Below are positions 1-9,399 of a stretch of 64,000 nt of DNA, piece after piece. Position 1 is the stretch's first letter; each line of letters starts with the position of its first letter. The position numbers were made by a program, and so were the translations under genes. Source of the DNA: Pseudogracilibacillus auburnensis (GTDB lineage: Bacteria > Bacillota > Bacilli > Bacillales > Amphibacillaceae); contig NZ_QJJQ01000017.1 of the NCBI RefSeq assembly GCF_003201975.1, forward strand, positions 1-64,000. Direction: 5' to 3'. The notes beneath the pieces were generated by a model that did no database searches, had not been told where the DNA came from, and was given only the letters and a program-made list of their open reading frames with translations.

Positions 1-120
1 ATTCCATCGATGAAGGAAATGATTATACACAAATCTTGCACAACCAATTGTTTTAGCAATTAGTTTTTCTTGGTTTTTATTGGGATAGATCCGAATTTTA
101 TAGGCTTTATGTTTCAACAT
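1..120 (-). CDS. TnpB-type (IS200/IS605 family OrfB) transposase, N-terminal 40 residues, runs off the left edge
   Basis: The ORF starts with ATG at 120 and stays open to the window edge. It begins MLKHKAYKIRIYPNKNQ and continues with a CARFVYNHFL segment, the typical N-terminal helix-turn-helix region of TnpB/OrfB proteins. A good ribosome binding site (GAGGTGG) lies 5-7 bases upstream. TnpB is an RNA-guided nuclease encoded in IS605-type elements; its guide RNA normally overlaps the 3' end of the gene, which lies outside this window. Whether the protein is full length cannot be seen. The call rests on 40 residues only. Confidence 0.75.
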   Translation of the reverse strand, partial: MLKHKAYKIRIYPNKNQEKLIAKTIGCARFVYNHFLHRWN

Positions 121-218
121 ATGATCCACCTCGTTTTTATACTTTAATTACACTTTACGGAACGTGTGTTTGCAAATGGATTTGAGATTAGATTTATAGC
201 TCCCAGGCGTCCATTCAT

Positions 219-238
219 CCCACGATTGAAATCACGGG
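219..238 (-). repeat. IS605-like end hairpin upstream of tnpB
   Basis: Read on the minus strand, 238 to 219 forms a stem in which CCCGUGAU pairs with AUCGUGGG, including two G-U wobbles. It therefore folds best as minus-strand RNA or single-stranded DNA. It lies about 100 bases upstream of the TnpB start. Similar CCCGTG/CGTGGG hairpins are typical of IS200/IS605 ends and TnpB guide RNAs. The rest of 121-429 shows no gene. Confidence 0.45.
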
Positions 239-429
239 TGTTCTGGACATTTTCATAAAATTAGTTAACACTACAGAAAATCCAATTTTCTTTCCTTTAT
301 CAATAAGAGTTTCTTAACATCAGTTGCAATGTTACCAACAGTGAGTTCGTAAAAGCTATCACAAATACAATCATTTCATCATCTAAAATCGATATTTCAT
401 GGGACAAGTAGCTTAAATTACAAAAAATA

Positions 430-466
430 GTCTATGCTCCTATATTAGGTAGGCATAGACCTTTTT
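430..466. terminator. Bidirectional terminator between tnpB side and yhgE
   Basis: GTCTATGC at 430-437 pairs with GCATAGAC at 453-460. A T-run follows on the plus strand, and an A-run on the other side gives a T-tract on the minus strand. It sits just downstream of the minus-strand gene ending at 480. Confidence 0.75.
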
Positions 467-479
467 AAATGATTATTAC

Positions 480-3149
480 TTATCCGACATACTCTCCAAC
501 ATCTTCATTAAATTTACCATGTTCCTTAAAATATCGGTATTTAAACAAAAAGACAAGAAGAGCTAAAATTCCAAAGGCTGCTAAATATATGAATAGAACT
601 CCCATATTTGCCCATACACTTGATGTACTACCTAAAGTAATGATATTTTTAAAGCCTTTTATGGAGTAAGTAAAAGGTAAAAATGTACTTAATGTACGTA
701 ATCCTTCTGGTAACATATGAATAGGTAAAGCCGATCCAGTAGTTGATAATTGAAGGACTGCAAAAATTAATGCAGCAAAGCGTCCAATATTCCCTGCAAA
801 GGCAACTAAAAATAAAATAATCATTAAGAATGTTAGGCTTACCCAAATTGCAAAGATGATGAATAAAAAGCTACTTTGTACTTGTATTTTTAAATAGAGT
901 AAAGAAAACAATGAAATAACTAGAGCTTGTGCGATAGAAAGTAAAGATAGTGTAGCTAACTTGCCAGTGAACCATGACATTCCAGTGGGTGGTAAAATAA
1001 CGGGTTTTCTAAAAGATACGACAAATGACATCGCCAAAACACCTACAAAAAGTGCTAATGTAATAATGTATGGAGCATTTGCATCGCGATAAAATGGGAA
1101 ACTATTAATAATTTCCCCATCCAATTGAACTGGCGCGGCAAACATTAGTATATTATCATCTGTTGGGTTGATACTTCCCGTTTGTTCCGCTCCACCCTTT
1201 AATCCAGATGTTAATTCCTCACTACCATCCTTTACTTGTGCTAACCCGTCATCCACTTGTGCAACTCCATCTGTTAAAGCCTTCCATCCGGTTTCGACCG
1301 TTTGGTTTCCATCACTTATTTGAGCTGATCCATCATGGATTTTTGTTGCACCTGCTGATAACTCTCGCCAACCATTCTCAACCGTTTGATTCCCTACACT
1401 TATTTGAGATGCACCATCATGAAGTTGTGTCGTTCCAGCAGTTAAGTCACGCCAACCACTTTTAACCGCTGAATTTCCTTCTTTCATTTGTGATGAACCA
1501 TCATAAAGTCGCGTAGCTCCTTCCGTTAGTGCTTGCCAGCCACTTTCAACTGATTTATTTCCATCTTTAATTTGAGTCGTTCCTGCGTGCAATTTTGCGA
1601 CATTCGTTTCCAATTCGCCCCAACCTGAAGCTACTGTTTTATTCCCATCGGCAACCTGACCAGCTCCATCCGCTAATTGTTTTGTTCCAGCTGTTATTTT
1701 GGTCTGACCATCGACTAGCTCCGATAATCCGTCATTTAAACTAGTCATACCAGCTTGAAACTCACTGCCTTCTTGTAGTCCGTCCCTTAATTGATTAGCA
1801 CCATCAACTAGTCTTTGGAAATCTGCTTTCTTCTGAGGAGCATCTGCTAAACTTTCGTTTAATTGATTCATTATTATCTTATATAATACATTATTTTCTA
1901 AACCGTCTACACTGTCTGGTAATTGTTGTAAAGCTTCGTATAACCCTTCCATAGAAGCGATCGTATCGTTTACACCTTCTTGTGCTTGGTGTACTCCTTC
2001 CGCTAATTCCCGACTACCAGGTATAAGTTGTCCAGTTAGTCCAGCATTAAGTTGATCACTCCCTGTCTTTGCAGCCTTTAATCCATCTAGTACTTGAGTT
2101 GCTCCCGACTGAAGTTCCTTCGCTCCCGCTTCTAACTCAGATGCTCCTTTTGATAACTTATTAATATCGGATGATTTGTCTTGTAATGTACTTAATAAAA
2201 GTCCAGTCCCATCATTCACTTCTTTCGCACCATTAGCTAATTTAGATATATCACTTGATTTATCGATTAAGTTAGATTTTAGTTCATTCGTTCCTTCGTT
2301 TAGTTGTTTTGCTCCATTAGCTAATTTGGAAATATCCCCTGATTTATTTTCTAAATTACTTAATAATTCGCCTGTTCCAGCATTGAGTTGTTTTGATCCA
2401 TCAGCAAGCTTTGAAATATCTCCTTGTTTGGAGACTAATGAATCGCTCATTTCTTTTGTTCCTGCCTCAAGTTCTTTTGCACCGGTAGCTAACCGACTTA
2501 TGTCACTTGCTTTTTCAGTTAAATTACTTAAAATTTCATCTGAGCCATCTTTTAATTGACCTACTCCATCGTTTATTTGCTCTGATCCGTCTGCTGCATC
2601 TTCAAAACCATCTGCAACATCTCCAAGTTGAGAGAATACATTTCTTACATATGTTTCTGTAACTTGTGTGGACAATTGATTTTTAATTGTATTGATAGCA
2701 CTATCCGTTACTTGTGCCGCCATAAAATGTAATCCTTCATTTTGCGTATACTTTAGTTCAGGCTTTTTTGGGTTATCGTCCATAACAGTTAAAACATTTT
2801 CTGAGAAATTCTGAGGTACTTCTATCTTCATGTAGTATTTCATTTTTTCCATACCTCTTTGGGCTTCTTCTGTCGTGACAAAATCCCACTTCAAGGTCGG
2901 ATTACCCTTTAGACTTTTAACCAATTCGTCACCAACATTGATTTGCTCACCTTCAGATATTGCACCTTCATCATTATTGATTACTGCAACTGGTACGTTA
3001 TCTAAATTATCATAAGGACCCCATTTAGGTGACAACATAATCATTGCATAGACAAGTGGTACAAAAATCACTAGCAGAACAGAGACGATCACGGAACGAT
3101 TCGCTTTTAGCTTTTTTATTTCAGCAAAAATATATTTTGATAATGTCAT
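480..3149 (-). CDS. yhgE: YhgE/Pip family membrane protein with long internal repeats
   Basis: This 889-residue membrane protein has an N-terminal transmembrane segment (about 18-38), a very long extracytoplasmic region and about five C-terminal membrane segments (about 690-880). That is the architecture of the YhgE/Pip (phage infection protein) family. The extracellular part carries two repeat series. Around residues 205-350 a roughly 34-residue unit recurs (SDISKLANGAKQLNEGT and variants). Around 500-660 a roughly 36-residue unit recurs (GNQTVENGW, then DGASQIS). Both are helical and coiled-coil-like. It is longer than typical YhgE (about 775 residues), apparently through repeat expansion. 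The ATG at 3149 follows a GGGGGAGG ribosome binding site. The family is linked to phage adsorption and type VII-like envelope functions; the exact role is unknown. Confidence 0.85.
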   Translation of the reverse strand: MTLSKYIFAEIKKLKANRSVIVSVLLVIFVPLVYAMIMLSPKWGPYDNLDNVPVAVINNDEGAISEGEQINVGDELVKSLKGNPTLKWDFVTTEEAQRGMEKMKYYMKIEVPQNFSENVLTVMDDNPKKPELKYTQNEGLHFMAAQVTDSAINTIKNQLSTQVTETYVRNVFSQLGDVADGFEDAADGSEQINDGVGQLKDGSDEILSNLTEKASDISRLATGAKELEAGTKEMSDSLVSKQGDISKLADGSKQLNAGTGELLSNLENKSGDISKLANGAKQLNEGTNELKSNLIDKSSDISKLANGAKEVNDGTGLLLSTLQDKSSDINKLSKGASELEAGAKELQSGATQVLDGLKAAKTGSDQLNAGLTGQLIPGSRELAEGVHQAQEGVNDTIASMEGLYEALQQLPDSVDGLENNVLYKIIMNQLNESLADAPQKKADFQRLVDGANQLRDGLQEGSEFQAGMTSLNDGLSELVDGQTKITAGTKQLADGAGQVADGNKTVASGWGELETNVAKLHAGTTQIKDGNKSVESGWQALTEGATRLYDGSSQMKEGNSAVKSGWRDLTAGTTQLHDGASQISVGNQTVENGWRELSAGATKIHDGSAQISDGNQTVETGWKALTDGVAQVDDGLAQVKDGSEELTSGLKGGAEQTGSINPTDDNILMFAAPVQLDGEIINSFPFYRDANAPYIITLALFVGVLAMSFVVSFRKPVILPPTGMSWFTGKLATLSLLSIAQALVISLFSLLYLKIQVQSSFLFIIFAIWVSLTFLMIILFLVAFAGNIGRFAALIFAVLQLSTTGSALPIHMLPEGLRTLSTFLPFTYSIKGFKNIITLGSTSSVWANMGVLFIYLAAFGILALLVFLFKYRYFKEHGKFNEDVGEYVG

Positions 3150-3693
3150 AAAACCCTCCCCCTTTTGTATCTATTCATTGCATCGCTTTTCACATTATTT
3201 TTTTATTTTATTTCCTTTCGCAAATAAACTATCTTCTTTTAGTTTTCGTATTATTTGTAGTGCTACTCACTCCTTTCTCTGCCAATCTATATTAAATACT
3301 ACCCAACCGGTAAACGCTTTCAATATAGCGTAGTTCTATATTTATCACTTATTCTTAATCATAAGCTTTACAAAAACTCTTACCAATTCCTATAATTGTC
3401 GGTACTCCATCATGTTTATGACTTAACGGCACTACTTTAATATGATTAAAAGAACAACTAAATGCCGATGTCTATTATTACGATTACGCGACACAATACT
3501 TGCATCTCCGGTAAGTCCCAAATAGACAAAACTAATTTTGCCAGTCATTTATAGCAATAAGGATAATTAAATGTAATTTCCGAGACTTAAAAAAAGCAAT
3601 GAAAAACAATAGTAATTGATTTTCACTGCTCTTTAAATTATTTAAATTAGTCTTTTTGAATACATTATTTTTCAGTTTACTTAGCCGTCTTGG
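3150..3693. other. Intergenic stretch, no convincing gene
   Basis: AT-rich. It holds a minus-strand terminator at 3589-3630. On the minus strand a short open stretch around 3365-3460 reads VVPLSHKHDGVPTIIGIGK before a stop and may be the tail of a decayed gene, but it has no start or ribosome binding site. No clear promoter elements were identified. Confidence 0.4.
3589..3630 (-). terminator. Rho-independent terminator of the collagen-like gene
   Basis: On the minus strand AGCAGTGAAAA (from 3630) pairs with TTTTCATTGCT, followed by a run of T (3595-3589). It lies about 64 bases after the stop at 3694. Confidence 0.7.
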
Positions 3694-5133
3694 TTAGTTA
3701 ACGAATCTTTTTCGAATAAACGTTAGTGCACCACCTGTTACTAATAATAGGATTCCAAGCGATAGAAGTAATGGGTTATTTGTGGCGGTTTTTGGTAACA
3801 ATTTTCCTCCACCTGAGGTTCCACCTTTGTTATCCCCAGTTGAAGTGACCGCTACTTTACTTTTTTTGCCGTCTTTCCCGTCGACACCATCCTTACCTGG
3901 TTTGCCTGGTTCACCCGGTTCGCCTGGTTTACCTGGTTCGCCTGGTTTACCTGGTTCGCCTGGTTTACCTGGTTCACCTGGTTCGCCCGGTTCGCCCGGT
4001 TCACCTGGTTCGCCCGGTTCACCCGGTTCGCCTGGTTTACCTGGTTCGCCCGGTTCGCCTGGTTCGCCTGGTTCGCCCGGTTCACCTGGTGGGCCTGGTT
4101 CACCTGGTTCACCCGGTTCGCCCGGTTCACCTGGTTCGCCTGGTTCACCTGGTTCGCCCGGTTCGCCTGGTTCGCCCGGTTCGCCTGGTTCGCCCGGTTC
4201 GCCTGGTTCGCCCGGTTCGCCTGGTTCGCCCGGTTCGCCTGGTTCACCTGGTTCGCCCGGTTCGCCTGGTTCGCCCGGTTCGCCTGGTTCGCCCGGTTCG
4301 CCTGGTTCACCTGGTGGGCCTGGTTCTTGCACTTCTTTTACAATGACAGTTCTAATCTCTTTAGTTGAATTTCCAGCTGCATCAGATACTGTGTATAATA
4401 TTTCATAAGTTCCTGCTACTGCTGTATTTACCTCACCACTAATCGTTATTGCATCTGTTATGTCTCCATCAACATTATCTTCCGCTGTTGCACCTGGTTC
4501 AATATATTCATCACCAACATTTAATTCCAACGGATTTTCACCATGTAGCGTAATGACTGGAGCTACATGATCAGCTTCCTCTACAACGACAGTTGCTAGC
4601 AAATGATCACTTGGCGCTGTACAAACTGCTGGTAATGTAATCGGTGAACCTAAAAAGTTCGCAACAATATCTGCTTGAATTTCCCCTACGTTAATATCTA
4701 CGTTATTATCACCTGCTGAAAATGTAGAGTCGACCCCATGTACAGTAAATGGAATCGCATTAGCACTTGAATCGAACGGTGTTGTCGGAATAGGAACACC
4801 ATTTGCACCTACGACATTCACTGTTTGTCCATTTGCATGTAAATTAAACTTATTCACATGCCCATTTAATGGGTTAATAAAACTTTTAAGCGACGATAAA
4901 TCTCCTGTTAAATCAATTTCAATATCGGTAACAATATTCTCAACTGAAATATCAGTATTTGGTTCCACCCCATCTGGTAGTACTATTTTCGGAGTAACTT
5001 TCATATCTATTAAAATATCTCCAGCTATCGATGTGGTTGCTTTACATTTATACAGAAATGATTTAGTAGCTTCTGCTGCACTTGCTGTGTTTAATCCTGT
5101 TTGATAAAAGAATATGATCGCAATAATAAACAT
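3694..5133 (-). CDS. LPXTG-like cell-wall-anchored protein with Ig-like domain and collagen-like (Gly-Glu-Pro)n stalk
   Basis: This is a secreted surface protein of 479 residues from the ATG at 5133. Order: signal peptide ending ASAA (about residue 19), a beta-rich N-terminal domain (about 22-185, resembling DUF6801), a bacterial Ig-like DUF5011-type domain (about 190-268), roughly 50 Gly-X-Y triplets dominated by GEP with some GKP and GPP (about 272-425), then the sorting motif LPKTA, a hydrophobic helix and the tail RKRFVN. LPKTA is a non-canonical sorting motif, as in some Bacillus class D substrates. Start: the only strong ribosome binding site (GAGGAGGG, 5173-5180) is too far from this ATG but ideally spaced for an in-frame ATT at 5166, which adds [11 protein letters not shown] and gives the signal peptide its basic end. 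The true CDS may therefore be 3694-5166. The role is probably adhesion or a surface stalk. Confidence 0.85.
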   Translation of the reverse strand: MFIIAIIFFYQTGLNTASAAEATKSFLYKCKATTSIAGDILIDMKVTPKIVLPDGVEPNTDISVENIVTDIEIDLTGDLSSLKSFINPLNGHVNKFNLHANGQTVNVVGANGVPIPTTPFDSSANAIPFTVHGVDSTFSAGDNNVDINVGEIQADIVANFLGSPITLPAVCTAPSDHLLATVVVEEADHVAPVITLHGENPLELNVGDEYIEPGATAEDNVDGDITDAITISGEVNTAVAGTYEILYTVSDAAGNSTKEIRTVIVKEVQEPGPPGEPGEPGEPGEPGEPGEPGEPGEPGEPGEPGEPGEPGEPGEPGEPGEPGEPGEPGEPGEPGEPGEPGEPGEPGPPGEPGEPGEPGEPGEPGKPGEPGEPGEPGEPGEPGEPGEPGKPGEPGKPGEPGKPGEPGEPGKPGKDGVDGKDGKKSKVAVTSTGDNKGGTSGGGKLLPKTATNNPLLLSLGILLLVTGGALTFIRKRFVN

Positions 5134-5602
5134 CCAAACAAATACATTTTTATAGTTATTTTTAATTTTAAACCCTCCTCAATAATTAATTGGTCTTTAT
5201 TTTACGATCTCACTAATCCATCAATCCCCCCTTGCCAAAAACACTAATCACTCTTGTAAGCCCTTCCATTTTTTGATAGAATAATGTACAACTATGAGAA
5301 AGGGCTTATACAGAACTTAAACAGTATCGCTTGCTTAACAATACTTTAGGCTTTTTATCCGTAACTACCAATTCCTAAAATAATCGTATCTTAATTAGTG
5401 CTGATTTGTTATGTCCCTACTTTTATATGATTTGAAGTTTTCCTACTAATACATAAACTACCCATTGCTCACGGATAATTTTCCGAATATTCAATACAAA
5501 ATATTAGCCCATCCGCATGTCAATTTAGATAAGTAATAATTTTGAGTTATAAGGTTAGATAACATTTTTTAAAAGAATTGATAAAGAGAGGAAAGATGTT
5601 AA
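5134..5602. other. Intergenic region between surface protein and LuxR regulator, with an inverted repeat
   Basis: It contains the ribosome binding site of the minus-strand surface gene (5173-5180). A 9-bp inverted repeat, TAAGCCCTT at 5257-5265 and AAGGGCTTA at 5300-5308, has arms 34 bp apart and could be an operator shared by the divergent genes. The remainder is AT-rich. No terminator or RNA gene was seen. Confidence 0.4.
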
Positions 5603-7105
5603 ATGACTCTAACTTTAGACCATCATATGGATACTTTATTTCAACACGGGTTAGAAATAATAAGAGCAAATGAAGCGTCTATTCATAATGAATGGGCACA
5701 AATGAAGGAATATTTTCAAAAGGCTGGCAAGAGATCCGCAAAAACAACAGTAAAATCAGTTCATATCTTTTCGAAAATTATTTTCAATTATAATTATGAT
5801 AAAGAAACATTAATAAATAAAATAAAGGTGGCTTGGAAAGAACAAATTGGCGAAAATCCTATTAATCAGTTTATTATGACATTGTTAGAAAGTTCAGTTC
5901 ATCATGCCACTAAAACAAAATCGAATCACACTTATAAAGATTATCAAGCTATTCAATTGGTTTTCACTAAGATTAGTGAGCAAATTCTTTCATACAAAAC
6001 AGAAGACCCTTTTTCAATCGATACATTTTTACAACATCTTGTTTATTCACAACAATTGCCTATTGAATGGGTAGCCGTTGTTTTGAATCAAAATAATTTA
6101 CTCGTAGTTGATAAATGGTTTAATAAAAATCAATGTTTACTAAATGTTCATCCTAAAGTCCAAGCAGACAATATTTATACCTTAACTGAATTATTACTCC
6201 GCATTGGTACAAATTCAAATAGGAAAAACATTATCACTATTCCTTTTGAAAATGTAACACTATTATTCTGTATAGAAAAAAAGAGCACTACACATATTAT
6301 GCCTTTTATTAGCCATGCTTTACAGCTTTTACAGAGTGGCAAAATGACCTTGAAATTAACGCATAAAGAACAGCAATGGAAAGATGCCGTTATTATGTTT
6401 AATGAAGCGGTTATCCGTGCACGTACATTCAGTGATGCACTTGAAATTATTACAGAGGGCTTTGTAAATTACTTGCCATTTGAGCGATGTGCTATATTTT
6501 CATATTCCCAAAATGATGAAATTGGATTCGGCCTATCTGGTCATCGTTTAGATACTGAAGCCATTAAGGGAATTACCGAGGAAGTAAGTAATCTCCCCCT
6601 TATTAATGATGGGTTAGAACTTTTACGTATGTTTGGTAAAAACATGAAATATTTACAACCACTATACATTCCTGATGCTAAAGATGGATTTCCAGAACAA
6701 TACATCAATCAATTTCAATTAAAATCACTTGTTGTCGCACCTATATTTACTCCATCTCGAAGTGAATTGATTGGTGCTGCAATACTTGATCAAGGGGCAA
6801 ATAAAAAGTTTGAAATTTCCCGAGAAACTTATACGGCTCTCATAAAATTTGGTCAAAGTGCTGGTGAAATACTAGGGAAGTTTCATATCAGTATACATTC
6901 ATTGAATGAAACATTGCACTTTTCACCTAGAGAAATTGAAGTGTTGAAATTAATGGCGGAGGGGGAATCGACAACGAGTGCAGCTGGAATTCTCCATTTA
7001 AGTGAATATACTGTTCGTGATTATATCACTGCAATAATGCAAAAAATGAAGGCAAGAAATCGTACGGAAGCAGTAGCACGTGCAATAAGAAAAGGGGTTA
7101 TATAA
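5603..7105 (+). CDS. GAF-domain LuxR-type transcriptional regulator
   Basis: This 500-residue protein ends in a clear LuxR/NarL helix-turn-helix (about 435-498: FSPREIEVLKLMAEGES, then SEYTVRDYITAIMQKM). A GAF-like sensory domain lies at about 260-420. The N-terminal ~230 residues form a helical domain I do not recognise. There is no receiver domain and no phospho-acceptor aspartate, so it is probably a one-component regulator sensing a small molecule. The ATG follows an AGAGGAAAG ribosome binding site. It stands alone, converging on the acyl-CoA catabolic cluster. Control of that cluster is a reasonable inference from position, not something the sequence shows. Confidence 0.8.
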   Translation: MTLTLDHHMDTLFQHGLEIIRANEASIHNEWAQMKEYFQKAGKRSAKTTVKSVHIFSKIIFNYNYDKETLINKIKVAWKEQIGENPINQFIMTLLESSVHHATKTKSNHTYKDYQAIQLVFTKISEQILSYKTEDPFSIDTFLQHLVYSQQLPIEWVAVVLNQNNLLVVDKWFNKNQCLLNVHPKVQADNIYTLTELLLRIGTNSNRKNIITIPFENVTLLFCIEKKSTTHIMPFISHALQLLQSGKMTLKLTHKEQQWKDAVIMFNEAVIRARTFSDALEIITEGFVNYLPFERCAIFSYSQNDEIGFGLSGHRLDTEAIKGITEEVSNLPLINDGLELLRMFGKNMKYLQPLYIPDAKDGFPEQYINQFQLKSLVVAPIFTPSRSELIGAAILDQGANKKFEISRETYTALIKFGQSAGEILGKFHISIHSLNETLHFSPREIEVLKLMAEGESTTSAAGILHLSEYTVRDYITAIMQKMKARNRTEAVARAIRKGVI

Positions 7106-7567
7106 CGATAAAAAGAAGCTAGAACAACAGTGTTTATCAAAGAATAATCCAAACTACAATAGCTGCATATAACCTCGCTCTGGAAATATACTTCGCTATC
7201 ACCACAGGCATAAGAGTAACATCTGTTCTAGCTACGTTTTCAGCTTGCTTTCACCATGTCTTCTTTACCACGAGTATCTGGTAAGCCTCGAAAGATACTT
7301 AAGGAAGGCCAACGTCGGCATACTCCTTGCCGAGGCAGGGTCTCACCGATGCCTTTCCTCCTGCGACGCACAATATTTATTTGCGACGAGTAATCGTATT
7401 CGCAAAGCTTTTCGGTGGGACGAGCAATTAGCGGAGCTAGTGTCGGCGTAGGTCACATGGACATGACCGTTTCTAGCCGACCAGTAGTCTACGTGTATTT
7501 TCTCCGCTAAAGTATTGCATTGTTCGTCTTTAGGGTTGATCGTTTTAGTTATCCTAACCTTTCTTCT
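7106..7567. other. Intergenic repeat-rich stretch downstream of the LuxR gene
   Basis: No credible gene. A perfect 10-bp inverted repeat, AGCTAGAACA at 7117-7126 and TGTTCTAGCT at 7224-7233, bounds a foldback segment right after the regulator stop. It is followed by GC-richer DNA (about 7260-7460) resembling the dispersed hairpin element found elsewhere in the window. A 68-codon open frame at 7245-7451 is an accident of this repeat. Confidence 0.5.
7365..7452 (+). repeat. Degenerate copy of dispersed hairpin repeat (family A)
   Basis: It shares GACGCACA, GCGACGAGTAATCG and GTGGGACGAGC with better copies at 15.7, 35.2, 46.1 and 54.4 kb. The right arm of the TGGGAC/GTCCCA hairpin is lost here. 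Confidence 0.5.
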
Positions 7568-9399
7568 TCAGATAATTGCTTTTATACTTATACTTTCTTC
7601 TGCATAAGCACGTTCAATGATATTTTTATACTTTTCTTCAATAACATTTGTTTTTAATGATTGTTTTGGCGTTATTTCACCGCTATCAATCGTCCAATCA
7701 TCACTAATGATTATTACTTTTTTTGGTTGAGCATATTTCGTGAGTCTTTTTGTATAGCTCCTTACTTCTCTTTCAATTAATGCTTTCACAAGCGGATGTT
7801 CACATATTTTTTCCCGCGATTTCATATTCATTTTATTTTCCTTAACCCAATGAAGGAGATATTCATGGTTAGGGTTAACGAGACAAATCACGTATTTTCT
7901 GTTATTTCCCACTACGAGGGACTGGTTGATAAAAGGACTTTCATTTACTGCATTCTCAACTTGTTGAGGTGCAACATTCATACCAGTTGATAGAACAATA
8001 ATTCGCTTTTTACGATCGATAATTTTTAAATATCCATCCTCATCAAATTCTCCTACATCCCCTGTCTTAAACCATCCTTCATCAAAAGATTTCTCCGTTT
8101 CTATAGGATCATTATAATATCCTTTAGTAATACTCGGCCCTCTAACTAATACTTCACCATCTTCTCCAATTTTCACTTCTAAATTGGGCAAAACTTTTCC
8201 TACTGTACTACCTTTCCTCTAATCATAGGGTTTGTTGTAATAATCGGAGATGTTTCGGTTAACCCGTATCCTTCTAATATTGGGATATCAAGCGCCCAAA
8301 AAAACTTAGCTATTTCTGGATTTAACGTTCCTCCTCCAGATACTAAGCCACGAATTCGACCGCCCAACTGTTGTTTAACTTTTTGGAATACGAGTTTATC
8401 TGCTCTTTTCCATTTGCGATATAGCTTTTCAGGTAAATAACTTTGTGAAAAATAATGATCAATATTTGTATTTAAATAACACTCATACTTTTCTTGTCCT
8501 ACTGAAACTGCCCAATTAAATATTTTCTTTTTTAGTGGAGAACCGTTTTTAATTTCTGCTTGTATTTGTTGGTATACTTTTTCAAATAATCTTGGAACAC
8601 TCGTGAATACAGTGGGACGTATTTCTTTCAGATTTTGTGGAATAGTTTCTATACTTTCTGCATACCCAATGGTTGTTCCTATTGATAATGGTAGGTAATG
8701 ACCCGCTAAACGTTCAAAAATATGTGAAAGTGGTAAATAGGAGAGTGTGACATCTTTAGGCAATAATTCTACTAACCAAAACTGCACACCCTCAATATTA
8801 GCTAAAATATTACCATGAGTAAGCATGACTCCTTTTGGATTACCCGTCGTTCCCGATGTATGAATGATCGTTAATAATTGTTCACGATCGATATTCATCC
8901 AAGATTGTTCCCAATCATCCCTCAAATTGTCCTCGCCTAATTTTTCTACCATCGAAAAAGGGAAATACTGTTCTGACGGTATAAAATCTCCCCGAGGGTG
9001 CATCAGTATAATTCTTTCTAACTCACCCCCGCTTTCAATTAACTTTTGCAATTGTTCTTTGTTCTCGACAATTGCGGTAGAAACATCTGCATTGTTTAGC
9101 ATGTATGTTACTTGTTCTGTTGGAATCGTTGGATATACTGGCACACTGACAGCTCCAATACTAGCAATTGCAAAGTCAGAGATCCCCCACATCGGATTAC
9201 TATTTGATATAATAGCAACTTTATCATTTTCCGTTACTCCTAAATGTGTTAAACCATTAGCAAAATGTTTAATGCGATCCCAAAATTGTCCATAAGTTAG
9301 TTGGATATAATTATTTTTATTTTTCCAAATAAAAGCCTCTTTTTCGTTAAAGCGGTCTACCGTTCGGCGAAGCATTTCCATTATATTGTTAGCTTTCAT
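7568..9399 (-). pseudogene. Long-chain acyl-CoA synthetase (AMP-forming), interrupted by a frameshift
   Basis: Two consecutive reading frames together encode one acyl-CoA ligase of about 605 residues. The first (8200-9399) carries the ATP-binding motif TSGTTGNPKGVMLTHGN and GYGLTETSP. The second (7568-8191) carries KGYYNDPIETEKSF, the GWFKTGDVGEF motif and the hinge and lysine region DRKKRII. The break is near 8205-8215, where RGKV runs out of frame but GSTVGKVLPN continues one frame over, which fits loss of a single base in GGAAAGG. The protein would activate fatty acids with ATP and CoA to feed the beta-oxidation cluster upstream. The rest looks intact, so the lesion is recent or a sequencing error. 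The ATG at 9399 has AAGGAGGTG upstream. Confidence 0.85.

Noticed and set aside
3782-4408. Long plus-strand open frames of Pro-Gly-Ser and Val-Arg-Leu repeats opposite the collagen region
   Set aside because: They are shadows of the GEP-coding repeat on the other strand; no ribosome binding site or domain.
7245-7451. 68-codon plus-strand ORF
   Set aside because: Lies in repeat DNA, no ribosome binding site, no protein-like composition.
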